DNA of 64,000 nucleotides. Source: Maribacter orientalis. Lineage in GTDB: Bacteria; Bacteroidota; Bacteroidia; Flavobacteriales; Flavobacteriaceae. This document shows, in pieces, positions 50,196-59,507 of the stretch. The notes under the pieces were generated by a model. The model worked only from the letters and a program-made list of their open reading frames with translations. It had not been told where the DNA came from and did no database searches. How positions within the stretch are numbered: the first letter of the stretch is position 1; the number at the start of each line of letters is the position of its first letter. Location of the stretch: NCBI RefSeq assembly GCF_900109345.1, contig NZ_FNZN01000003.1:434001-498000 (forward strand). The letters run 5' to 3'. The position numbers were made by a program, and so were the translations under genes.

Positions 50196-51380
50196 TTATT
50201 TTTTGGATGGATGTTTGCTTTTAAAATAATATATTAGAAATAAGAAACGAATAGCTAATGCTAATAACACTATGACTAATAATATAGAAAACACTTGAAT
50301 TTTAAACATCCAAAGAATACAAGTGATACCTAATAATAAGGTTAGAAATATAATGTAAGTGATCAACCATGTTGGGATTTCTTTTTTGATCATTATAAAT
50401 GCTATAATTATATTCGGTGCAAATGCCCACAACGAATTAAAATTAGCTTTAGTTGCTAAATGGTCTGTGCCAAACCAAAGAAAGAGTATGAGAACACCTG
50501 CTAATCCTGTAACTAGAAATAGCGAAAAGTCTAACCATTTATTTCTTCGAAAGTTTTTGTAATCGGTATAGGTGATAAAACTCACCAGTACCAACAACAG
50601 GGAAAGCCAAAAAACTGGTGTTAAAAAGATGAGACTGTGGTCTTCTTGTTCAGGAATATTCAATAAAACAGACTCCTTTTTTACTATTGGCTTACCATCA
50701 AGGGTTGTATGCTTCATTTGCTCATACACATAAATGGGTAAAAACAAATGTTCGTACGGTGTTGCCTTTCGGTCAATGACAGAGCCTAAAGCTAGGTCAA
50801 TACCGAAATTCGACCAGGTATTCGGGTTTAATTTTAGTCGTATTAACTCGCGAAATGTCAGTTTATTTTCTAAATAACCATAGTCAAATTTAAAAGAACT
50901 ACCTAAGGTCTTTTCAAAGACCAAAGGTATTCTGGTAGCGCAATTATCGAACAAAAAATCATACTTATATTTTTTGTTTTCAGGCAGTAGGTTATGTTCT
51001 AAAAATGCAACGATTGCAGTACGTTGCTGTAAATTCAAATCTAAGGCTTGTTCTATTATCCATCGTTTTTCTTGCTGATAGGAATAATCGAAATACTTAA
51101 ACGGAATTCGGGAAATAGTATATGATAATTTACCTCTGGTGAAATTTAAATAGAAATTAGGGTCTTCAAAATCATAAGTTCCATAACCATAAACCTCATC
51201 AATGCCTAACGTAGGATCTTGTATTCTTATCGCACTGTGCCCAAACTTAGCCGCTAAATCTTCTCCCGTACCAACGGTCAACAAACTGATTTTTGATAAT
51301 GGTGAGAGTTCAACATTTTGAGAATGTCCCCAAAATGAAGTAAAAAATAGAATTAAAAAAAAACTGATTTTTTTGAACAT
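50196..51380 (-). CDS. DUF4105 / Lnb-like lipoprotein N-acyltransferase candidate
   Basis: This 394-residue protein has an N-terminal signal (FFLILFFTSFWGHSQ), a DUF4105 domain (about 30-240) and four or five C-terminal helices (about 250-390). The domain has the family landmarks FGHSAIRIQD, VYGYGTYDFEDPNFYLNF and the Cys in FLFDNCATRIPLV (DNCATR). In Bacteroidota a protein of this family (Lnb) was described as a lipoprotein N-acyltransferase that makes lyso-form lipoproteins. Applying that here is inference, because no biochemical evidence comes from sequence. Conserved His in FGHS and Cys in DNCATR could be catalytic. It is upstream of ABC-F on the same strand. Confidence 0.85.
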   Translation of the reverse strand: MFKKISFFLILFFTSFWGHSQNVELSPLSKISLLTVGTGEDLAAKFGHSAIRIQDPTLGIDEVYGYGTYDFEDPNFYLNFTRGKLSYTISRIPFKYFDYSYQQEKRWIIEQALDLNLQQRTAIVAFLEHNLLPENKKYKYDFLFDNCATRIPLVFEKTLGSSFKFDYGYLENKLTFRELIRLKLNPNTWSNFGIDLALGSVIDRKATPYEHLFLPIYVYEQMKHTTLDGKPIVKKESVLLNIPEQEDHSLIFLTPVFWLSLLLVLVSFITYTDYKNFRRNKWLDFSLFLVTGLAGVLILFLWFGTDHLATKANFNSLWAFAPNIIIAFIMIKKEIPTWLITYIIFLTLLLGITCILWMFKIQVFSILLVIVLLALAIRFLFLIYYFKSKHPSKK

Positions 51381-51626
51381 ACCTTTACTTACTCATAGCA
51401 GTTGCAAAGATGCGAATAATAAGATATTTAATTCTAAAAGCTTTTATAATTTACGGATTGTATGAGTTCCTTCACCAATCTTTAATTTAAAACTCATTTT
51501 ACTTTATCGGTTTAAAACTTAGAACCAATAGAATTATCTTATTTTTATGGCATATTATGGACTGGAGAATTTTTTATTTCTCTAGTAAAGAACAAAATAA
51601 TTGTTGTAGACAAAAGCCAGATTCCT
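51381..51626. other. Divergent intergenic region, DUF4105 / pssA
   Basis: These 246 AT-rich bases show no clear promoter box match with correct spacing, no hairpin and no coding frame longer than a dozen residues. Confidence 0.4.
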
Positions 51627-52364
51627 ATGAAAAAACATATCCCTAATTTTATTACACTAATGAATGTTTTTTGTGGCTGTGTAGCTACAATGTTCGCCGT
51701 GTTAAACCGATTGGAAATTGCTGCTATTTTTGTTGCGCTGGGAATTTTCTTTGATTTTTTTGACGGATTAGCGGCACGTGTTCTTGATGTGAAAAGTGAA
51801 TTGGGACTGCAGCTAGATTCTTTAGCGGATATGATTACAAGCGGACTAGTTCCTGGTATCGTAATGTTTCAATTGCTAGCTATGTCACAGACTAGCGGCT
51901 GGGGTGATGGGGCTCATTTTTTTATGGAATCTGGAGAATTAAAATTCATACACTTAATACCATTTTTAGGTTTTGTAATTACAATGGCTTCTGCATACAG
52001 ATTGGCGAAGTTTAATATTGACGAAAATCAAACATCCTCTTTTATTGGGTTGCCAACTCCCGCTAATGCCCTTTTAATTCTATCCTTACCACTAATCTTA
52101 TTATATCAGAACAACGATTTCTTAAATAGCATCATCCTTAATAAATGGTTCCTGATTATTCTAACATTTGTCAGTGCTTATCTACTAAATGCTAATCTGC
52201 CATTATTTGCTTTAAAATTTAAAAACACCAGCTTTAAGGATAATGCCATGCGCTATATCTTTTTAATCATAGGCCTCGTTCTTATTATTACCATGAAATT
52301 CATGGCTATACCGTTGATTATTCTATTTTATGTAGTAAGTTCTGTTATACAGGAGAGACTTTAA
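51627..52364 (+). CDS. pssA: CDP-diacylglycerol-serine O-phosphatidyltransferase
   Basis: It makes phosphatidylserine, the precursor of phosphatidylethanolamine. The 245-residue inner-membrane protein has the CDP-alcohol phosphotransferase motif D-x2-DG-x2-AR-x8-G-x3-D-x3-D: FFDFFDGLAARVLDVKSELGLQLDSLADMI (core DFFDGLAARV and GLQLDSLADM). Six or seven helices are predicted. It starts MKKHIPNFITLMNVFCGCVA. The DinB gene follows 23 bases downstream, a common arrangement. No promoter box was seen with confidence. Together with a PAP2 phosphatase and an Lnb-like protein the window carries several envelope-lipid genes. Confidence 0.95.
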   Translation: MKKHIPNFITLMNVFCGCVATMFAVLNRLEIAAIFVALGIFFDFFDGLAARVLDVKSELGLQLDSLADMITSGLVPGIVMFQLLAMSQTSGWGDGAHFFMESGELKFIHLIPFLGFVITMASAYRLAKFNIDENQTSSFIGLPTPANALLILSLPLILLYQNNDFLNSIILNKWFLIILTFVSAYLLNANLPLFALKFKNTSFKDNAMRYIFLIIGLVLIITMKFMAIPLIILFYVVSSVIQERL

Positions 52365-52387
52365 TACAATAATAATTAAGGAGAATT

Positions 52388-52909
52388 ATGGATAATGAAC
52401 AGGAACAAGTAGAGTTTTGGTTAGCAGGACCAATACCTAATATACCTGATGGTTTACAGCCGGCAGCTCATGCACTTTTGCAATCTGAGCGTGAGTTGAA
52501 AAAGTATACTGCAGATTTCCCTAAAGAACTTTTATGGGCAAAAGTAGCTGGCAGAGCTTCTGTTGGTTTTCATATGAATCATTTAACGGGTGTTTTGGAT
52601 AGAATGTTGACGTATGCAAAAAGTGAATCCTTAACAGAAGAACAGTTTACCTTTTTAAAACAGGAAGGGGCATTTAATTTAGAATCTGAAGTTGAAGACT
52701 TACGCGAACAATTTTCATTAAAGGTTACTGAAGCTTTAGCATATTTTAAAACAATTCCGGAACAAACACTTACAGAAAAACGTTCTGTGGGTAGAAAGAA
52801 ATTACCGTCTACGGTAATCGGTCTTTTATTTCATGCCGCCGAGCATAGCCAACGGCATATAGGTCAGTTGTTGGTGACGGTAAGTGTACTGAAATCGAAC
52901 ATTTCATAG
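52388..52909 (+). CDS. DinB-family protein
   Basis: This 173-residue DinB-like four-helix-bundle protein has an N-terminal helix rich in acidic and aromatic residues (EQEQVEFWLAGPIPNI). Metal ligands are His in VGFHMNHLTGVLDRML (core HMNHLTGVLDRM) and a second His in HAAEHSQRHIGQLLV (core AEHSQRHIGQL), which matches the family's three-His site. Such proteins act as thiol-dependent transferases or damage-related enzymes; specific function unknown. The ATG has the sequence aaggagaatt five bases before it, one of the rare Shine-Dalgarno-like sites in the window. It is between pssA and an FAD protein. Confidence 0.88.
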   Translation: MDNEQEQVEFWLAGPIPNIPDGLQPAAHALLQSERELKKYTADFPKELLWAKVAGRASVGFHMNHLTGVLDRMLTYAKSESLTEEQFTFLKQEGAFNLESEVEDLREQFSLKVTEALAYFKTIPEQTLTEKRSVGRKKLPSTVIGLLFHAAEHSQRHIGQLLVTVSVLKSNIS

Positions 52910-52938
52910 CTCCTTTTTAATCAGAACAAAATACTACA

Positions 52939-54006
52939 ATGAATAAATCGGTCGTAATTATAGGTGCAGGTTTAACCGGGCTTTTAACAGCATACCGCCT
53001 ACAAGAACTTGGTTTTAGAGTTACAGTTGTAGAAGCAAGGGAGCGAATAGGAGGTAGAATACACACTTTAGAATCGGGTAACGCCAAAGTCGAAATGGGA
53101 GCAACTTGGTTCAATGAAAGTCATTATCATTTGTTGGACATTATCGACGAGTTTAAAGTTTCTTTTTTTGAGCAGTTCCTTACCGGTATATCATATTTTC
53201 AGACGTTTTCGAATGTGCCGCCTCAAGAAATTACTGTGCCAAATGATAGTCCTAGTTATCGCTTTAGTAACGGCACTATCGATTTACTGAATGCAATTCA
53301 CTCGAAGCTAAAACCGAATACAGTTCTATTGAACGAAGCAGTGAATGAAATTGTATTCTCTGAAAATACATCAATAGTAAAAACTTCTTCTCAAATTTTT
53401 AAAGTAGATGTAGTTATAACCACATTACCACCTGCGGCATTAATAGACCAAATAGCATTTTCACCTGAATTGCCAAATGAATTGGTTTCATTGGCTGAGC
53501 AAACCCATACTTGGATGCAAGACTCCATAAAAGTGGCGCTTACGTATAAAAAGCCATTTTGGCGAGAGCAAGGTAAATCGGGTACAATATTTAGTAATGT
53601 TGGTCCGTTGACTGAATTCTATGATCAATCGAATTTAGAAACAAAATCCTATGCACTTGTTGGTTTTGCTTCTGGTAGTTGTGCTCGTTTTACTAAAGAA
53701 CAACGCATAGAAAAGATAGAAGCGCAACTGAAAATGGTATTTGGTGAAGAAGCGTTGCATTATGAATCGTATCTTGAAACGGCTTGGTTTCAAGAAGAAT
53801 TTACCAAATCTAATAGACAGGTAGAAAGCTTGTTTCCTCATCAAAATGGAGGCCATGCGCTTTATCAAGAACCTTTATTGAATAACAAATTATTTATTTC
53901 TGGATCAGAAACATCGAAACATCACTCTGGTTACATGGAAGGCGCTATTTTTGCAGCTGAATCTGTTGTCGCAAAGTTGAAGAACATGCACATAACGCAG
54001 CCCTAA
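52939..54006 (+). CDS. FAD-dependent amine-oxidase-like protein
   Basis: This 355-residue flavoprotein of the amine oxidase/phytoene desaturase superfamily has the dinucleotide-binding start VVIIGAGLTGLLTAYRL (core GAGLTGL) and the second ARERIGGRIHTL motif (core RIGGRIHT). A C-terminal FAD segment is FISGSETSKHHSGYMEGAIFAAESV (core SGSETSKHHSGYMEGA). It has no signal peptide. It is shorter than typical amine oxidases (about 450), so the substrate domain is small. Substrate is unknown. It follows DinB by 29 bases and overlaps nothing. The next gene, dus, starts four bases after its stop, so co-transcription is likely. Confidence 0.9.
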   Translation: MNKSVVIIGAGLTGLLTAYRLQELGFRVTVVEARERIGGRIHTLESGNAKVEMGATWFNESHYHLLDIIDEFKVSFFEQFLTGISYFQTFSNVPPQEITVPNDSPSYRFSNGTIDLLNAIHSKLKPNTVLLNEAVNEIVFSENTSIVKTSSQIFKVDVVITTLPPAALIDQIAFSPELPNELVSLAEQTHTWMQDSIKVALTYKKPFWREQGKSGTIFSNVGPLTEFYDQSNLETKSYALVGFASGSCARFTKEQRIEKIEAQLKMVFGEEALHYESYLETAWFQEEFTKSNRQVESLFPHQNGGHALYQEPLLNNKLFISGSETSKHHSGYMEGAIFAAESVVAKLKNMHITQP

Positions 54007-54010
54007 ATAC

Positions 54011-54955
54011 ATGTCAGTTACCTTATTATCATCTCCCTTACAGGGTTTTACCGATTTTAGATTTCGTAATGCATTCCATAAATATTTTGGAGGTATTGAT
54101 ACCTTCTATGCGCCATACATTCGTTTAAATGGCAAAATGGTCATTAAAAACTCCTATCAAAAAGATTTACAGCCAGAGAATAATACCACTTTGGAAGTTA
54201 TACCACAGGTAATGACAGGTGATGCCGATGAATTTTTATTTGTAGTAAAATACATTCAAAGTTTGGGGTACAAAGAACTCAACTGGAATTTAGGTTGCCC
54301 GTACCCAATGGTTACAAAGCAGGGCATGGGCAGCGGACTCATTTGTAATCCTGAGAAAATTGACCATATTCTTAAACGTGCCCATGAAGAAACCGATGTT
54401 GTTGTTTCTATGAAAATGCGAATGGGTTATGAGAATGCAGAAGAGATTTTAGACGTTTTTCCTATTCTAGATTCTTATCCATTAAAGAATATTGCCATTC
54501 ATGCGCGTATAGGTAAGCAATTGTATAAAGGCGGGGTAGATTTAGATGCGTTTCAACGTTGTGTTGAAAGTACCAAGCATAAACTATACTACAATGGAGA
54601 TATTACAACCGTGGCTAAGTTTACGGAAATGAAAGAACGTTTTCCTACTATTGACCATTTTATGATGGGTAGAGGTCTCATTGCTGATCCATTTTTACCT
54701 AGCATGATTAAAAATAATACTAGCGAATACCCAAAAGACCGTTGGAAGATTTTTTCGGAATTTCATGATACAATTTATCGGCAATATGACGAAGCATTAT
54801 CAGGGCCAACGCCTATTAAAATGAAAATGCAGGGGTTTTGGGAATATTTTTCTCAAGCCACCTCAAATCCGCAAAAGGCATTCAAGAAAATTAAGAAAGC
54901 CAATAATCCCAAGGCATATCAACAAGCGGTACGTGAGATATTGAATAATGAGTAA
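54011..54955 (+). CDS. tRNA-dihydrouridine synthase
   Basis: It reduces uridine to dihydrouridine in tRNA using FMN and NADPH. The 314-residue TIM barrel starts LLSSPLQGFTDFRFRN (core PLQGFTD), has the catalytic Cys in NWNLGCPYPMVTKQGMGSGL (core GCPYPMVTK), then VSMKMRMGY and IAIHARIGKQLYKGG (core HARIGKQ). The FMN-binding FMMGRGLIADP loop is also present. The Bacteroidota-type Dus is close to DusC, but the subfamily is not certain. Gap to the previous FAD gene is only four bases. A promoter for the next operon lies across its stop codon. Confidence 0.94.
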   Translation: MSVTLLSSPLQGFTDFRFRNAFHKYFGGIDTFYAPYIRLNGKMVIKNSYQKDLQPENNTTLEVIPQVMTGDADEFLFVVKYIQSLGYKELNWNLGCPYPMVTKQGMGSGLICNPEKIDHILKRAHEETDVVVSMKMRMGYENAEEILDVFPILDSYPLKNIAIHARIGKQLYKGGVDLDAFQRCVESTKHKLYYNGDITTVAKFTEMKERFPTIDHFMMGRGLIADPFLPSMIKNNTSEYPKDRWKIFSEFHDTIYRQYDEALSGPTPIKMKMQGFWEYFSQATSNPQKAFKKIKKANNPKAYQQAVREILNNE

Positions 54956-54972
54956 GGTATCTGTTATCTTTG
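54941..54972 (+). promoter_or_regulatory. Bacteroidota-type promoter of radical SAM operon
   Basis: TTG at 54941-54943, 21 bases, then TATCTTTG at 54965-54972, matching the -33/-7 consensus. It overlaps the dus stop codon. The GTG start of the radical SAM gene is at 54996, 24 bases downstream. Confidence 0.65.
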
Positions 54973-54995
54973 CAGGATTGTTCTAAAAAAATCTT

Positions 54996-57176
54996 GTGAA
55001 AGACCTTCTTTTAATAACACCACCTTTTACCCAATTGAATACCCCCTATCCTGCCACGTCATATATAAAGGGCTTTTTGAATACAAAGGATATTTCATCT
55101 TTTCAATCGGATTTAGGGATTGAAGTTATTTTATCACTCTTTACTAAAAATACATTTCAGAAACTTTTTGATATGGCTTTTAAGGCAGACGCTATTGTTT
55201 CTGAAAACTGCCAAAGAATATATGCGCTTCGCCTAGATTATCTGAAAACGCTAGATGCGGTAATTTTATTTCTCCAAGGTAATAACGAAACATTGGCTAG
55301 GCAGTTGTGTACCGATAATTTCTTACCGCAAGCTTCTCGTTTTCAACAATTGGATGATTTGGAATGGGCCTTTGGAAATATGGGGATGCAAGATAAAGCG
55401 AAGCATCTAGCGACGTTATACCTTGAAGATTTATCCGATTTTATTGTAGAATGTATAGACCCAAATTTTGGTTTCAGTAGGTATGCCGAACGCTTGGGGC
55501 GCAGTGCTAATTCGTTTGATGAACTTTATGTTCACCTAAATGAAGAACCAACTTTTATTGATGGATTAGCGCTTGACTTGCTTTCGGAACAGTTAAAGCA
55601 TATACAGCCTAAATTGGTATGTTTTTCTGTGCCTTTTCCTGGAAATTTATATAGCGCTTTTCGTTGTGCACAATTTATTAAAGCAAATCATCCATCTGTC
55701 AAAATTGCCATGGGTGGCGGCTTTCCCAATACAGAGTTACGTAGCCTTACCGATGTTCGTGTTTTTGATTTTTTTGATTTTATTTCGTTAGATGATGGGG
55801 AGCTTCCGCTAGAGCTTGTTCATCAATATGTCATGAATGGAGACGGAGAATTAAAGCGGACTTTCATTTTAGAGGATAATCAAGTCGTTTACAAAAACTC
55901 AAGTTTACGGTCAGATTATAAACAGCAAGATGTAGGTACTCCTGACTATTCAGATTTATTATTGGACACATACATTTCGGTTATAGAAATTGCTAACCCC
56001 ATGCATAGTTTGTGGAGCGATGGTCGTTGGAACAAATTGACCATGGCACATGGTTGCTATTGGGGTAAGTGTACGTTTTGTGATATCTCTTTAGACTATA
56101 TTAAAATATACGAACCTGTTGCGGCAAGCCTATTGGCAGACCGTGTAGAAACTTTAATAGCACAAACAGGAGAATCCGGATTCCATTTTGTAGATGAAGC
56201 AGCACCGCCTTCTTTAATGAAGGCATTTGCATTGGAAGTTTTGAAAAGAAACCTGACCATCACCTGGTGGACGAATATTCGTTTTGAAAAGAATTTTACG
56301 CAAGACTTGTGCTATTTGTTAAAAGCTTCGGGTTGTGTAGCGGTTTCTGGGGGATTGGAAGTGGCATCAGACCGTTTACTGAAACTAATTGATAAAGGGG
56401 TTACGGTTGAACAAGTGGCACAAGTAACCAGAAATTTTACCGAAGCGAATATTATGGTGCATTCGTATTTAATGTACGGCTACCCAACGCAAACGGTACA
56501 AGAAACGGTAGATAGTTTAGAAATGGTACGGCAGCTGTTCGAGTTAGGAATTATACAATCTGGTTTTTGGCATCAATTCGCATTAACAGCTCATAGTCCG
56601 GTTGGTCTACATCCTGAAGAATACGGAGTTATGCCCAATTTAAAATCCATCAGCTTTGCCAACAACGATATCGAATTTAAAGATAAAACCGGTGTAGACC
56701 ATAGCAAATTCAGCTTCGGATTAAAAAAATCGCTTTTCAATTTTATGCACGGTATCGGTTTTGAAATGCCATTACAAGATTGGTTCGATGTGAATATTCC
56801 TAAAACGAAAATTGCATCAGATTATATTTTTAATTGTCTTCAAGAGGAAGTGTCATTGAGCACAAAACCTACAGCAAAAATAGTTTGGTTGGGTACGATG
56901 CCAACAATCAAAGAGTTGGTCAAATCAAAAAAAGGCAGAACTTGGGAGCAGCTAGAATTATCATTTCATACCAAAACTGAAGTATATAAATTTACAATGG
57001 ATAAGGAGAAAGGCTGTTGGCTTTTACGTATTTTAGACAAATTGACTCCGCAGCAACAGGCAATGTCTTTCAAACAGGTGAAATCTGAATATGAAATCCA
57101 TTTTGAAGATTTTGAACTGTTTTGGTTTTCAAAACCAATCAGGGGATTATTTAAGCACGGACTCTTGGTTCTATAG
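54996..57176 (+). CDS. B12-binding-domain-type radical SAM protein
   Basis: This 726-residue cytosolic protein has an N-terminal domain of about 330 residues in the style of cobalamin-binding Rossmann domains (LLLITPPFTQLNTPYPATSYIKGF and IKIAMGGGFPNTEL, cores TPPFTQLN and MGGGFPNTE). It has no DxHxxG motif, so cobalamin binding is not assured. The radical SAM core has the cluster motif CYWGKCTFC (Cys354, Cys359, Cys362; C-x4-C-x2-C) and GGLEVASDRLLKLIDKGVT, typical of the B12-rSAM class. Start codon GTG. It leads an operon with GNAT, GyrI-like, MFS and DUF4345 genes. Radical SAM enzymes of this type often methylate inert carbon or build natural products. Confidence 0.92.
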   Translation: MKDLLLITPPFTQLNTPYPATSYIKGFLNTKDISSFQSDLGIEVILSLFTKNTFQKLFDMAFKADAIVSENCQRIYALRLDYLKTLDAVILFLQGNNETLARQLCTDNFLPQASRFQQLDDLEWAFGNMGMQDKAKHLATLYLEDLSDFIVECIDPNFGFSRYAERLGRSANSFDELYVHLNEEPTFIDGLALDLLSEQLKHIQPKLVCFSVPFPGNLYSAFRCAQFIKANHPSVKIAMGGGFPNTELRSLTDVRVFDFFDFISLDDGELPLELVHQYVMNGDGELKRTFILEDNQVVYKNSSLRSDYKQQDVGTPDYSDLLLDTYISVIEIANPMHSLWSDGRWNKLTMAHGCYWGKCTFCDISLDYIKIYEPVAASLLADRVETLIAQTGESGFHFVDEAAPPSLMKAFALEVLKRNLTITWWTNIRFEKNFTQDLCYLLKASGCVAVSGGLEVASDRLLKLIDKGVTVEQVAQVTRNFTEANIMVHSYLMYGYPTQTVQETVDSLEMVRQLFELGIIQSGFWHQFALTAHSPVGLHPEEYGVMPNLKSISFANNDIEFKDKTGVDHSKFSFGLKKSLFNFMHGIGFEMPLQDWFDVNIPKTKIASDYIFNCLQEEVSLSTKPTAKIVWLGTMPTIKELVKSKKGRTWEQLELSFHTKTEVYKFTMDKEKGCWLLRILDKLTPQQQAMSFKQVKSEYEIHFEDFELFWFSKPIRGLFKHGLLVL

Positions 57177-57217
57177 CCATTATACATATGTGATAAAGAG
57201 TGTTCAATAAATGATAC

Positions 57218-57745
57218 ATGAATATGCAGCAAATTGAAAATTCAAATCAAGAGGATATTGAAGAGATATTTAGGTTATATAGATTAGCGTCAGATTACCA
57301 GAGAGGCAAAAAAACTGTGGTAGTTTGGCCCGAATTTGACCGCACAATGGTAAACATTGAGGTAGTTCAAGATAGACAGTTCAAGTTGCTTATCAATGAA
57401 GAAATAGCCTGTGTTTGGGCGATAACCTTTTCAGATGCACAAATATGGGGCGAGAATAATGCTGATGCGGCGATTTACATTCATCGTATTGCAACTAACC
57501 CTAATTTTAGAGGACATAATTTTGTTGGCGCAATTGTAGACTGGTCTAAAACCTATGCTGTGGCTCAACAAAAAAGATATATCAGGTTAGATACATTGGG
57601 CGACAATAAGGGTCTCATTCGGCATTATACAGGTGCTGGATTTGATTTTATCGGTATGTTTGAATTGGAAAATGTAGATGAGTTACCACCTCATTATAAA
57701 GACGGTCCGGTATGTTTATTTCAAATTGATTTGCAAAAGGGTTGA
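57218..57745 (+). CDS. GNAT-family N-acetyltransferase
   Basis: This 175-residue GNAT acyltransferase starts MNMQQIENSNQEDIEEIFRLYRLAS, a typical first strand-helix. It has the V/I-x-x-x-R-x-x-x-A/G region as IHRIATNPNFRGHNFVGAIVDWSKTYA (core RIATNPNFRGHNFVGAIV) and the aromatic-rich GAGFDFIGMFEL acceptor-side strand. The substrate is unknown. It is the second gene of the radical SAM operon, 41 bases after the rSAM stop. The GyrI-like gene follows with ATG at 57748, two bases after its stop, so translation is coupled. Whether it acts on the rSAM product or on an unrelated compound is not known. Confidence 0.88.
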   Translation: MNMQQIENSNQEDIEEIFRLYRLASDYQRGKKTVVVWPEFDRTMVNIEVVQDRQFKLLINEEIACVWAITFSDAQIWGENNADAAIYIHRIATNPNFRGHNFVGAIVDWSKTYAVAQQKRYIRLDTLGDNKGLIRHYTGAGFDFIGMFELENVDELPPHYKDGPVCLFQIDLQKG

Positions 57746-57747
57746 GT

Positions 57748-58227
57748 ATGAAACCAAAAATAGTTCAGTTTGAAGAAAAGTTAATAGTGGGTATTTCTAC
57801 GGAAATGAGTTTGGTTCAAAACAAAACTAGTGAACTTTGGAAATCGTTTAGGGGCAGAACTAAAGAGATTTTGAATAGATCTTCAGAGTATTTTATTTCT
57901 TTACAACAATACCCTTCATCGTATGTTGAGAATTTTGATCCACACAAAAAGTTTGTAAAGTGGGCATGTGTTGAGGTAGATGCTGTTGAAAATATGCCTT
58001 TAGGGATGGGTAGGTTGGTTGTTGAAGGCGGACTTTACGCAGTTTTTAATTATAAGGGAAATGCAGAAAACGCCCCTGCTTTTTTTCAATATATTTATGG
58101 GGAATGGATTCCCAATTCAGAATATATTTTAGACGACCGTCCACAATTTGAAGTGCTGGATGCTAAATACAAAAATAACGATCCCACCTCTGAAGAGGAA
58201 GTATGGGTTCCGATCAAAACTAAATGA
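57748..58227 (+). CDS. GyrI-like / AraC-type effector-binding domain protein
   Basis: This 159-residue protein has the GyrI-like/effector-binding fold, with FEEKLIVGISTEMSL near 5-25, the SLQQYPSSYVENFDPHKKF region and the VEVDAVENMPLGMGRLVV and GGLYAVFNYKGNAEN strands. This is the typical two-lobed small-molecule-binding module. There is no DNA-binding domain, so it is likely a ligand-binding or modulatory protein. An upstream TTG at 57742 overlaps the GNAT stop, but the ATG at 57748 is preferred. The MFS gene follows with an ATGA overlap. It may bind the compound made or exported by the operon. Confidence 0.85.
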   Translation: MKPKIVQFEEKLIVGISTEMSLVQNKTSELWKSFRGRTKEILNRSSEYFISLQQYPSSYVENFDPHKKFVKWACVEVDAVENMPLGMGRLVVEGGLYAVFNYKGNAENAPAFFQYIYGEWIPNSEYILDDRPQFEVLDAKYKNNDPTSEEEVWVPIKTK

Positions 58228-59507
58228 AAGAACCTGAAAAAGCTCCTTGGTATTATTTGTTTTTATTGATTTTAGCAGGGGAGAGCGTCTTTATTTTACC
58301 CTTTGTATTGCAACGGGTATTTAGACCTACCGTTTTAAAGGTGTTTGAGCTTGATAATGTTTCCCTTGGGCTTTGTTTTTCTGTTTATGGTTTTGTAGCA
58401 CTGGTTTCTTATTTGTTAGGTGGACCTTTGGCGGATAAATACCAGCCTCGAAAACTAATTGCCATTGCCCTTTGGATGACAGCTTTAGGGGGATTAGTTT
58501 TTGCATCATTTCCAGATTATTTTGCATTACAACTATTATATGGCTTTTGGGGATTCACTACTATTTTTCTTTTTTGGTCACCGATGATAAAGGCCACTCG
58601 GGTTTGGGGCGGTCAAAATTCTCAAGGCAAAGCATTTGGATTTTTAGACGGTGGTAGGGGATTGGTAGGTGCACTTTTTGGTACTTTGGGTGTTGTTGTA
58701 TTTTCACATTTTATGTCAGCAGATTTAGAGGTGGCAACGTTAGAAGAAAGCCGATTTGCCTTTAGGTATGTTATTTTAACTTCTTCCGCTATCGTTGCTC
58801 TAGTAGGTGTGCTGGTTTGGATGTTCATGAAACTACCAGAGCATAAAGAGAAGGAAATTGTAATTGATAGAATTACCGTCTCCCAAATTAAGGATGTTGT
58901 TCGGCTTCCTTCCGTATTATTATTGATGGTAATTATTCTTTGTGCCTATGTAGGGTATAAAATCACTGATATTTTTTCGCTTTACGCACAAGATGTCATG
59001 TTGTTAGATGAAGTTGCATCTGCTGAAGTGGGTACCTTTTTATTATTTGCAAGACCGGTAGTAGGTGTTTTAATCGGTGTGTTTGCAGACCGTTATCGAC
59101 CAAGTTTGTTCTTATTTATTGGTTTTGTAATTGCCTTTATCGGCGCAATTATTTTTGCGACTGGCATGGTATCCAATATCGCATATTTTGTATTTCTGCT
59201 CTCGATATTGGTAGTTGCTATTGGGGTTTATGCTATTAGATCTTTATATTTTGCTGTAATGCAAAGTGGTAAAATACCTTTGGCATTAACGGGTACCGCT
59301 GTGGGGCTTATTTCTTTAGTGGGTTATACTCCCGATATTTTTGCCGGACCCGCAATGGGTTATTTATTAGATGCATCACCCGGGCTAGAAGGGCACCAAC
59401 ATGTATTTTGGATGCTGGCGGTATTTTCATTTATGGGCGGAATAGCAGCATATAGATATTTTAAACTTTATGGTAAACGATACTATGACAATCTCAAAGA
59501 ATCTTAA
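58224..59507 (+). CDS. MFS transporter, exporter-like
   Basis: This 427-residue inner-membrane protein of the major facilitator superfamily has 12 helices. The first half has the motif near the loop after helix 2, LGGPLADKYQPRKLIAIA (a form of G-x-L-a-D-r-x-g-r), and the second half has GVFADRYRPSLFLFIG. The start overlaps the GyrI-like stop (ATGA). It has long loops between helices 5 and 6. Substrate is unknown. It is the fourth gene of the radical SAM operon and probably moves a small molecule made by the preceding enzymes, but import is not excluded. DUF4345 overlaps its 3' end by 23 bases. Confidence 0.91.
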   Translation: MKEPEKAPWYYLFLLILAGESVFILPFVLQRVFRPTVLKVFELDNVSLGLCFSVYGFVALVSYLLGGPLADKYQPRKLIAIALWMTALGGLVFASFPDYFALQLLYGFWGFTTIFLFWSPMIKATRVWGGQNSQGKAFGFLDGGRGLVGALFGTLGVVVFSHFMSADLEVATLEESRFAFRYVILTSSAIVALVGVLVWMFMKLPEHKEKEIVIDRITVSQIKDVVRLPSVLLLMVIILCAYVGYKITDIFSLYAQDVMLLDEVASAEVGTFLLFARPVVGVLIGVFADRYRPSLFLFIGFVIAFIGAIIFATGMVSNIAYFVFLLSILVVAIGVYAIRSLYFAVMQSGKIPLALTGTAVGLISLVGYTPDIFAGPAMGYLLDASPGLEGHQHVFWMLAVFSFMGGIAAYRYFKLYGKRYYDNLKES

